From NCBI GenBank assembly GCA_937920335.1, contig CALGUT010000472.1, positions 1 to 8,928 on the forward strand: DNA of 8,928 nt, in the 5' to 3' direction. Shown here one piece after another: positions 1-5,961 of this stretch. This DNA comes from an uncultured Opitutales bacterium. Its GTDB lineage: Bacteria; Verrucomicrobiota; Verrucomicrobiia; Opitutales; UBA2995. Position numbers and translations under genes: made by a program. Within the stretch, counting starts at the first letter, position 1. Each line of letters begins with the position of its first letter. The notes beneath the pieces were generated by a model. That model made no database searches. It worked only from the letters and a program-made list of their open reading frames with translations, and was not told the DNA's origin.

Positions 1-66
1 AATCTATGTTTTATAGTCTTACTTATCGTTTCAGTTACGATTATCTCTCCTAAGTCTAACCCGTTT
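1..66 (+). other. Upstream leader, no feature established
   Basis: These 66 nt before the first start codon are fairly AT-rich. TATAGT at 12-17 could be a -10 element, but its -35 would fall outside the window. No ribosome binding site, terminator or repeat is apparent. The operon promoter is therefore either here or, more likely, further upstream. Confidence 0.3.
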
Positions 67-1929
67 ATGAAAGCCAAGTCTATCTTCATTATTCCCCTTC
101 TGATGGCAGGATTATACGCATCGATCGGCGTTGTTTGTGTGCATGCTGAGATCCAGGTGATTACTTTGGATCAACAAGAGGAACCCCCCGCCTGGGCAAT
201 TTATGAACGGCAATTGATAGATACGCTCAATCGTGCAGGTATCGAGTTTTTTGATACCTATACACTGGAGGATGGATCTTTGGAATGGAAGGAGCGTTAC
301 GAAGGTGGAATGAATTCGTCTGATGATGCCTACGAGGCGTTCCGCGGATTTTCACTACTCACAGCGCTTGGCGGTTCGGAGGAAATTGATCGAGTGCACC
401 GGCATGCTTGGGAAGGAATCACCAAGCAGTTTACCCGTTACGGTCAGATTTACCGGGAGTTCGATTCCAACTGGGATTGGATGCATCATGGAGAAGGATA
501 TATTTCACTCTACCCCATGGGGATGGTAGATCCGGATGATGCAGTATTTCGTGAGCGTTCCATCCGATTTGCCGCGATGTATATTGGTGAGGATCCAGAA
601 GCCCCTAATTGGGATCCTGAGCATAAGATAATCCGCTCGGTTATGAATGGCAGTCGGGGACCCAAGATGGAGTGGGTGAAACGAGATTGGATTCCTACCA
701 ATGCCAACCTGACGTATTATCCACTGCCATATTTAGATATACCTGGGGTAACGGCCTCCACGGCCTGGATCAACGATCACCCTGATAACGACCAATTCGG
801 CAAGCTCGTAAAAGCCATGAGCGATCGTATGGCAAAAGGAGATGTGCCCATCAATCTGGCGGCGACGGCGTTGATCGCGAATGCCTATTTGTATACGGGA
901 GATTCAAAATATGTTGAGTGGGTGAAGGACTATGTAGGGATGTGGGAAAATCTCACAAAGGAAAACAACGGCATCACGCCTGACAATGTCGGTCTCAACG
1001 GAAAAATCGGAGAATACACGGGCAACTGGTGGGGTGGCTATTACGGTTGGGTTTGGCCGCGAGGCGGCACCGATGTGGTGATTGCCGAATTAACTTCCGC
1101 CAAAGTAGCTACCTTGCTGACCGGAGACAAACGATATGGCGAGCTTCCGCGTAGCCAGATGGCAGTGATGCGCAAACACGGTAAATTGGAGAACGGTAGG
1201 TATGTGATGCCTATACGACATGACCATCGTGGATGGTATCATTATTCATCCGAGATCGCTTATCCCTATGTGAATTTGTGGTATCTCTATCACAACGAAG
1301 ATGATTGGAAACATATCGAGCGTTTGGCCGAGTCCGAACTCAAGTTGGATGGTGAGATAAAAGATCCTGATTTGGCGTGGGCTTACTTTGTTCGCGGACG
1401 AAATGCAGATTATCCCGTGGAAGCGTTTCAAGGGGATTTTAGATTTGTTGCCGAAAAGATGAACACCATTCGTAACGAAAACGGGGACCCTGAAACCTGG
1501 GTTGATAGTAAGTGGATAATGCCGGATCCGGTTCGCATGGATAACCTGGTTCGCTTAACCGTTGGAGGAATGCCCATTCACAAACGAGGTGAAATGCTGC
1601 ATGCCCAAGTCAGATACTTTGATGGAGAGAAAAAGCAGCCCGGGCTCCCTCCGGATGTTGCCGCATTGGTCTCGCGAATCGAGGAAGATTGGGTTCAAAT
1701 AGATATTAGTAATGTGAATCAATTCGAACGGAGGCAGCTGGTGATTCAGGGAGGAACCTATGGCGAGCATCAGATCGAATCGGTCGTTGTGGATGACTCT
1801 TCTGATACCCATGAAATCGACGCTCGAGCTCTAAGCTTGGACTTGGGTCCTGGTGCTGGATTCTCGATTCGACTCAACTTGGACCGTTACAACAATAAAC
1901 CCACTTATCAATTTCCGTGGAAGCTGTAG
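67..1929 (+). CDS. Secreted uncharacterised toroid-like protein, copy A
   Basis: This is a 620-residue exported protein of unknown function. Residues 1-27 form a signal peptide: MKAK, a hydrophobic stretch from about residue 6, and a VHA-E cleavage site. Residues about 40-480 look all-helical, with hairpin signatures typical of six-hairpin (alpha/alpha) toroids, such as ANAYLYTGDSKYVEWVKDYV at 271-290 and LLTGDKRYGELPRSQ at 350-364. Residues about 485-620 look like a beta-sandwich (RLTVGGMP, QVRYFDG, RRQLVIQGGTYGEH). Aromatic and acidic patches shared with copy B (ERYEGGMNSSDD at 76-87, NWDWMHHGEGY at 135-145, RDWIPTNANL at 206-215, NWWGGYYGW at 320-328) are candidates for a substrate groove. 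This layout recalls secreted glycan hydrolases, lyases or epimerases, but I cannot name a family. No Shine-Dalgarno precedes the ATG; the start was chosen because it gives an intact signal peptide. The stop lies 2 nt before the propeller gene. Confidence 0.9.
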   Translation: MKAKSIFIIPLLMAGLYASIGVVCVHAEIQVITLDQQEEPPAWAIYERQLIDTLNRAGIEFFDTYTLEDGSLEWKERYEGGMNSSDDAYEAFRGFSLLTALGGSEEIDRVHRHAWEGITKQFTRYGQIYREFDSNWDWMHHGEGYISLYPMGMVDPDDAVFRERSIRFAAMYIGEDPEAPNWDPEHKIIRSVMNGSRGPKMEWVKRDWIPTNANLTYYPLPYLDIPGVTASTAWINDHPDNDQFGKLVKAMSDRMAKGDVPINLAATALIANAYLYTGDSKYVEWVKDYVGMWENLTKENNGITPDNVGLNGKIGEYTGNWWGGYYGWVWPRGGTDVVIAELTSAKVATLLTGDKRYGELPRSQMAVMRKHGKLENGRYVMPIRHDHRGWYHYSSEIAYPYVNLWYLYHNEDDWKHIERLAESELKLDGEIKDPDLAWAYFVRGRNADYPVEAFQGDFRFVAEKMNTIRNENGDPETWVDSKWIMPDPVRMDNLVRLTVGGMPIHKRGEMLHAQVRYFDGEKKQPGLPPDVAALVSRIEEDWVQIDISNVNQFERRQLVIQGGTYGEHQIESVVVDDSSDTHEIDARALSLDLGPGAGFSIRLNLDRYNNKPTYQFPWKL

Positions 1930-1931
1930 TC

Positions 1932-2918
1932 ATGAGAAAGCTGATACTTATTCTGTTGGGCCTTTTTTCGATCGCTCATATCTCCTTCGCACAGATGGGA
2001 TCTCCCGGACATGGAGAAACTCAAGCGATAGCGTTTCATCCTACTGATCCCATGATTATTTACGTGGGTGCAGGAAAAGGGCTCTGCAAGACGACTGTTG
2101 GAGGAAAAGACAATTGGCCCACGGTAGGGCTAGATACCTTTTCGCCACGGGCAATCGTTGTTGGACAACAGGACCCTGAGCGGGTTTATGCAGGAACTCA
2201 TAAAGTAGGTGTCTATCGATCGTCCAACGGAGGTGACTCTTGGGAAGAGATCAACAACGGCATCACCTATCGAGAGATGCGATCCATGGTTATTCATCCC
2301 AAGGATGACCAGATTGTTTATGCGGCGACGGATGGAGGAGGTGTGTTTAAAACAGTGAATGGAGGCGACTCCTGGAAGGAGATAAACCACGGACTCATCG
2401 ACAAAGTCGTGCGTTCCATGGTCATGGATCCGGGGAGTCCTGAGACGCTTTATGTGGGCACCTGGCATGGTGTTTACAAAACAACCGATGGTGGCAACCA
2501 TTGGTCAGCCGACCCTGACGGTTTATACGATGTGGATGTTCGAGTCTTGGCCCTTGATCCTTCGGATTCGAAGATACTCTATGCTGGCACGCAACCGCGA
2601 GGTGTGTATCGCTCGGAAGATGCGGGGGCTACCTGGACTCCAGGGAAAACGCCGCTCATGGAGCACATCGAGTCCATGGCTATCGATCCGGCGAATCCGA
2701 ATCACGTGTACGTTGGAACACGGGCTGGCGTATTTATAAGTACCGACAAAGGGGATACGTTTAACACGGCTGGTCTGCGTTGGTCGAATATGGCGTGGAC
2801 CTTGGTCTTTGATCCTAAAACCAATCCTCCCACTTTATATTATGGAGGAGTAGGGGGAGTACTCAAAACGACTACAAAAGGGTTTCAGTGGGAAGTTACG
2901 GGTCCGATTCGACCCTGA
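1932..2918 (+). CDS. Secreted seven-bladed Asp-box (BNR-type) beta-propeller, copy A
   Basis: This 328-residue exported protein has residues 1-20 as a signal peptide (ISFA-Q cleavage) and is otherwise almost entirely propeller. Seven blades start near residues 31, 73, 117, 161, 204, 247 and 289, a period of 42-44 residues. Each has a hydrophobic strand, a DP-type turn, a Y(V/A)GT-type strand and an Asp-box-like turn: SSNGGDSW 97-104, TVNGGDSW 141-148, TTDGGNHW 184-191, SEDAGATW 228-235, STDKGDTF 270-277, with weaker forms in blades 1 and 7. Relatives by fold are sialidase/BNR, sortilin (Vps10) and Ycf48/HCF136-type propellers. I see no sialidase Arg triad or other catalytic set, so a binding or scaffolding role is as likely as catalysis. 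ATG 1932 was preferred to GTG 1917 because it starts the signal peptide, follows GGAAG (1919-1923) at 8 nt, and gives the same length as copy B. The 2-nt gap after the previous stop implies translational coupling. Confidence 0.92.
   Translation: MRKLILILLGLFSIAHISFAQMGSPGHGETQAIAFHPTDPMIIYVGAGKGLCKTTVGGKDNWPTVGLDTFSPRAIVVGQQDPERVYAGTHKVGVYRSSNGGDSWEEINNGITYREMRSMVIHPKDDQIVYAATDGGGVFKTVNGGDSWKEINHGLIDKVVRSMVMDPGSPETLYVGTWHGVYKTTDGGNHWSADPDGLYDVDVRVLALDPSDSKILYAGTQPRGVYRSEDAGATWTPGKTPLMEHIESMAIDPANPNHVYVGTRAGVFISTDKGDTFNTAGLRWSNMAWTLVFDPKTNPPTLYYGGVGGVLKTTTKGFQWEVTGPIRP
2022..2903 (+). repeat. Seven tandem propeller-blade repeats (copy A)
   Basis: These are seven degenerate protein repeats of about 43 codons, residues 31-324 of the copy A propeller. 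The consensus is roughly R-x-h-h-h-D-P-x-x-x-x-h-Y-A-G-T-x-x-G-V-Y-(K/R)-(S/T)-x-D-G-G-x-x-W, where h is hydrophobic. Seven units exactly fill the mature protein, which suggests one closed ring with no extra domain. The blades differ enough in DNA that they are not recent internal duplications. Confidence 0.85.
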
Positions 2919-2933
2919 TTAGATTGATAGCGC

Positions 2934-3002
2934 CGGACATGCAGCACACTTCAGCAGCCTTCGAAACCCTTTCGCTTCTGTTTTATCCGGTCCGCATGTC
3001 CG
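2934..3002 (+). repeat. Inverted repeat in the gap between modules, covering the copy B start codon
   Basis: The 77-nt gap between the copy A propeller and copy B toroid genes contains perfect 9-nt arms: CGGACATGC at 2934-2942 and GCATGTCCG at 2994-3002. A smaller stem, CGAAA/TTTCG with a CCC loop, is nested at 2962-2974. Between them CAGCAG (2952-2957) can pair with CTTCTG (2975-2980) with one mismatch. The right arm includes the chosen ATG at 2996, so folding of the mRNA could hide the start of copy B or mark a processing site. No U-tract follows, so it is not a standard terminator. The arms are seen directly; the function is inference. Confidence 0.5.
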
Positions 3003-4936
3003 TTCAAATCAAGGCTGCCTGTCTGGCATTTATGGTGTGTACTCACCCAGGGTTATTTGGTGCCACTGCTTCTGATCATTTCGACCTCTCGACGATTCGC
3101 TGCGATGCGCAAGTTGCACCCCCTGAATGGGCGTTACTCGAGCGTCACCTTATCGATACTCTGAACCAAGCCGGTGTTGAGTTTTACAATACCTATGTCG
3201 CGGAAGATGGATCGGTGAGGTATAAAGAGCGTTATGAGGGAGGCATGAATTCTTCGGATGACTTGTATGAGGGATTCAAAGGGTTCTCTCTTCATACCGC
3301 GTTAGGCGGATCCGCCGAGTTGAATCGCCTTCATCTGAAGGCATGGGAAGGGATTACTAAACAGTTTACACGCTACGGACAAATCTATCGGGAGTTTGAT
3401 TCCAATTGGGATTGGATGCATCATGGAGAAGGCTATGTAGATTTTTATACCTTGGGATTTGTTAACCCGCAGGATGCGCTCTTCCGGGATCGCTCTGTTC
3501 GCTTTGCGGCCATGTTCATCGGAGAGGATCCGGAAGCGCCTAATTGGGATCCCGAGCTGAAACAGATGCGTGCATCCATGACGGGTAGCCGTGGACCACT
3601 GATGGAATGGACCAAGCGGGATTGGATTCCGACCAACGCCAACCTGGTCTATCGACATTTGCCTTTTACCGACATCCCGGGCGTCGACACAACCTCCGCC
3701 TGGATCAATGATCATCCGGAAAATGACTTGTTTGCCAAAGTGGTTAAAGTCATGAGCGACCGCATGGCCAAGGGGGACATTCCGCTGAACCTGACTGCCA
3801 CCCCTCTGATAGCCAATGCCTACTTCTACACGGGAGATGAAAAGTATATCCAATGGGTAAAAGACTACATAAGCAGATGGGAAGAATTAACGGAACAGAA
3901 CAACGGTATCACCCCTGACAACGTAGGTCTGTCCGGAGAAATTGGCGAATATACAAACGGTAATTGGTGGGGTGGCTATTACGGCTGGTATTGGGTCAGT
4001 GGTGGCTCCCACATCGTCCGAGCTGAACTGACATCAGGCAAAGTGGCTACCACATTGACAGGCGACACTCGCTGGATGGACCTGCCTAGGAGCCAGCTGG
4101 CAATGATGCGCAAGAATGGGGAAGTGACCGATGGCGAATTTCAGGTTCCCATCCGTTATGATGACAGAGGCTGGCATCACTTCCGACGCGAGAGTCCATC
4201 TGATTACCTCCACCTCTGGTTTATGACCCAGAGTGATAGTGACTGGGACGAGGTCGAGCGACTAATCGAGGCTCACAATAAGTCGAGAGGCCGTGTCACC
4301 GACCAGGATCTGGAGTGGGCACAGTTTGTTAAGGGGCGTAACCCTGGTTATGCGGAGCGTGCTTTGAGGAATGAATTGAAAACGGTTATCCGCAAAATTG
4401 AATTCATTCAAAAAGAACACGGAGACCCCGAAACATTCGTCGATAACAAGTGGATTCTTGTCGACCCAATGAAACTCGATAGTCTGGTCCGCCTATCCGT
4501 TGGTGGATTACCAGTAAAAGTTCAGGGGGAAATGTTGTATTCACAAGTTCGCTATTTCGATGGTGAACGCAGAAGTGCCGGATTGCCACCCGGCGTAGCG
4601 GCTTTGGTGACTCATGTTGAAAAAGATTCGATCGAGTTAGAGGTTATCAACCTCAACGCCGTTGAATCGCGACAACTGGTTATTCAAGCTGGGGCCTATG
4701 GTGAGCATTCCTTTGAGTCTGTCGCATTTACCCAAGTAGCGGAGATACAGCCGCCTGTTCGAGACGTAAGAAACCCAAGAAGTGGTATGATTGATCAAGC
4801 CCTCACGGAAAGCCGCAGAGAATTAAATGCCCGCGCGTTTGCTGTGGATTTGGCACCTGGGTCGGGATCCAAATTAAGCATCAAGATTAACCGTTATACC
4901 AGCCGGCCGAGCTTCGATTTTCCATGGGACCGTTAA
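2996..4936 (+). CDS. Secreted uncharacterised toroid-like protein, copy B
   Basis: This 646-residue exported paralogue of the 67-1929 protein has the same predicted layout: signal peptide at about 1-25 (FGATA-S cleavage), helical toroid-like region at about 42-485, and C-terminal beta-rich region at about 490-646. Hand alignment gives about 74% identity over its residues 40-230, including a block of 32 invariant residues (116-147) containing NWDWMHHGEGY. The aromatic patch NWWGGYYGW is at 323-331, preceded by one extra Asn relative to copy A. It carries about 23 extra residues near 579-610, just before the last beta strands. The signal peptide shares nothing with copy A. In-frame starts also exist at GTG 2888, inside the previous gene, and ATG 2939. 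ATG 2996 was chosen because it begins the signal peptide, although no Shine-Dalgarno precedes it. The function is unknown; an enzyme acting on an extracellular carbohydrate is the best guess. Confidence 0.88.
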   Translation: MSVQIKAACLAFMVCTHPGLFGATASDHFDLSTIRCDAQVAPPEWALLERHLIDTLNQAGVEFYNTYVAEDGSVRYKERYEGGMNSSDDLYEGFKGFSLHTALGGSAELNRLHLKAWEGITKQFTRYGQIYREFDSNWDWMHHGEGYVDFYTLGFVNPQDALFRDRSVRFAAMFIGEDPEAPNWDPELKQMRASMTGSRGPLMEWTKRDWIPTNANLVYRHLPFTDIPGVDTTSAWINDHPENDLFAKVVKVMSDRMAKGDIPLNLTATPLIANAYFYTGDEKYIQWVKDYISRWEELTEQNNGITPDNVGLSGEIGEYTNGNWWGGYYGWYWVSGGSHIVRAELTSGKVATTLTGDTRWMDLPRSQLAMMRKNGEVTDGEFQVPIRYDDRGWHHFRRESPSDYLHLWFMTQSDSDWDEVERLIEAHNKSRGRVTDQDLEWAQFVKGRNPGYAERALRNELKTVIRKIEFIQKEHGDPETFVDNKWILVDPMKLDSLVRLSVGGLPVKVQGEMLYSQVRYFDGERRSAGLPPGVAALVTHVEKDSIELEVINLNAVESRQLVIQAGAYGEHSFESVAFTQVAEIQPPVRDVRNPRSGMIDQALTESRRELNARAFAVDLAPGSGSKLSIKINRYTSRPSFDFPWDR

Positions 4937-4974
4937 CCGATAGATCTAGCATAGCGAATCGACTCGTTGGAGGG

Positions 4975-5961
4975 ATGAAGAAGGGGGTTCTTTTAGTCTT
5001 TGCGACGATTCTATCTGGAGCTTGTTTATATGGACAGATGGGTTCCCCAGGACATGGGGAGACGCAGGCGATAGCCCTGCATCCAACTAATCCGGAGATT
5101 ATGTATGCCGGAGCAGCAAAGGGTTTCTGCAAAACCTTGGAAGGTGGAAACGATAACTGGCCGGTATACGGTTTGGATACATTTTCACCACGAGTCATTG
5201 CGGTTAGCCAATCTAATCCCGAAATCATTTACGCGGGAACCTACGAGATGGGGATCCATAAATCGATAAATGGAGCCCGTAGTTGGAAAGCTGTAAATAA
5301 TGGTATTGCTGATCTCAGAATTCGGGCTCTCTTATTACACCCTCAGGATGACCGAATCGTCTTCGCGGGCACCGAAGGGAATGGAGTTTTTAAGACTGTC
5401 GATGGAGGTAATTCATGGAAGGAAATGAATAGTGGACTGTTCGATAAAGTGATTCGAACGCTGGTAATCGATCCGGAAGCTCCTGATACTCTCTATGCAG
5501 GCACGTGGCATGGAGTTTACACTACGGAAGATGGTGCAAAGAACTGGTCAGTCGATCCGGATGGGTTATACGATGTGGATGTTCGAGTATTAGCCTTAGA
5601 TCCCACGGATTCGAAGATTATTTACGCAGGCACCCAACCCCGTGGCCTATTCCGGAGTATGGATGGAGGCAAAACGTGGGCGGCTGGGGCTGAACCATTA
5701 ACTGAACATATCGAATCTATGGCGATTGATCCTGCGAATTCCAGTCATGTTTACGTTGGTACTAAAGCGGGTGTATTCATCAGTAAGGATAAGGGAGATC
5801 ACTTTACTTCTGCTGGATTGCGTTGGTCTAATCATGCATGGTGTTTAGTTTTTGATCCAAAGACCTCACCTCCGACTCTTTATTATGGTGGAGTCGGTGG
5901 TGTTCTTAAAACGATCAATGAAGGCCACTGGTGGGAAGTAACCGGACCGAAAATCCGATAA
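4975..5961 (+). CDS. Secreted seven-bladed Asp-box (BNR-type) beta-propeller, copy B
   Basis: This 328-residue paralogue of the copy A propeller aligns with it end to end without a gap at about 66% identity (216/328 by hand). The signal peptide is residues 1-20 (MKKGVLLVFATILSGACLYG). The cysteine at 17 sits in SGAC, a poor lipobox, so SPase I cleavage before Gln21 is likelier than lipidation. Seven blades occupy residues 31-324, with Asp-box-like turns such as TVDGGNSW 141-148, TTEDGAKNW 183-191, SMDGGKTW 228-235 and SKDKGDHF 270-277. Identity is about 81% over residues 191-310 and about 60% over 31-190. ATG 4975 was chosen over ATG 4924, which overlaps the previous gene, because it starts the signal peptide and matches the copy A length. 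GGAGGG at 4969-4974 abuts the ATG, closer than is normal for a Shine-Dalgarno. The stop overlaps the transporter start (TAATG). The role is probably binding or helping the toroid protein, and is unproven. Confidence 0.91.
   Translation: MKKGVLLVFATILSGACLYGQMGSPGHGETQAIALHPTNPEIMYAGAAKGFCKTLEGGNDNWPVYGLDTFSPRVIAVSQSNPEIIYAGTYEMGIHKSINGARSWKAVNNGIADLRIRALLLHPQDDRIVFAGTEGNGVFKTVDGGNSWKEMNSGLFDKVIRTLVIDPEAPDTLYAGTWHGVYTTEDGAKNWSVDPDGLYDVDVRVLALDPTDSKIIYAGTQPRGLFRSMDGGKTWAAGAEPLTEHIESMAIDPANSSHVYVGTKAGVFISKDKGDHFTSAGLRWSNHAWCLVFDPKTSPPTLYYGGVGGVLKTINEGHWWEVTGPKIR
5065..5946 (+). repeat. Seven tandem propeller-blade repeats (copy B)
   Basis: These are seven blade units of about 43 codons, residues 31-324 of the copy B propeller, in register with copy A. 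Blades 5-7 are the most conserved between the copies. Differences there are largely synonymous (for example at 5583-5640 against 2540-2597), which points to selection on the protein and not recent gene conversion. Confidence 0.83.

Larger units (their letters stand above)
67..2918 (+). repeat. Toroid-propeller gene pair, module copy A
   Basis: This is the first copy of a duplicated two-gene unit; its partner is at 2996-5961. Gene order, spacing style and protein architecture are the same in both. DNA identity is patchy, with runs of around 20 nt such as the stretch encoding DWMHHGE, and many synonymous differences. This indicates an old duplication, or acquisition of two diverged modules, and not assembly error. 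Confidence 0.9.
2996..5961 (+). repeat. Toroid-propeller gene pair, module copy B
   Basis: This is the second copy of the two-gene unit at 67-2918. It differs by unrelated leader sequences, a 23-residue insertion in the toroid protein and a direct one-base overlap with the transporter genes. Keeping both partners together in both copies suggests that each propeller works with its own toroid protein. Confidence 0.9.

Noticed and set aside
12..41. Promoter-like -10 hexamers TATAGT (12-17) and TACGAT (36-41)
   Set aside because: No -35 element lies at a proper distance within the window, and such hexamers are common in AT-rich DNA.
6..53. Fifteen-codon open frame upstream of the first gene, as a possible leader peptide
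   Set aside because: It has no ribosome binding site, no run of regulatory codons and no attenuator-like stems after it.
1932..2918. Propeller called as an exo-sialidase because of its Asp boxes
   Set aside because: Asp boxes are structural turns found in many propellers. I see no arginine triad or Tyr/Glu catalytic set, and seven blades differ from the six-bladed sialidase fold.
2962..2990. CGAAA-CCC-TTTCG stem followed by a T-containing stretch as a rho-independent terminator
   Set aside because: The stem is only 5 bp and the following CTTCTGTTTTAT is not an uninterrupted T-tract directly after it. The next gene is the paralogous module on the same strand.
3302..3853. Open frame of 183 codons on the reverse strand inside toroid copy B
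   Set aside because: It lies wholly opposite a strongly conserved secreted-protein gene, has no domain-like composition and no supporting start signal. Its openness follows from the codon pattern of the sense gene.
5011..5040. Propeller copy B as a lipoprotein through Cys17 (SGAC)
   Set aside because: The -3 residue is Ser and not Leu, copy A has no cysteine at the equivalent place, and both copies have the conserved mature start at Gln21.
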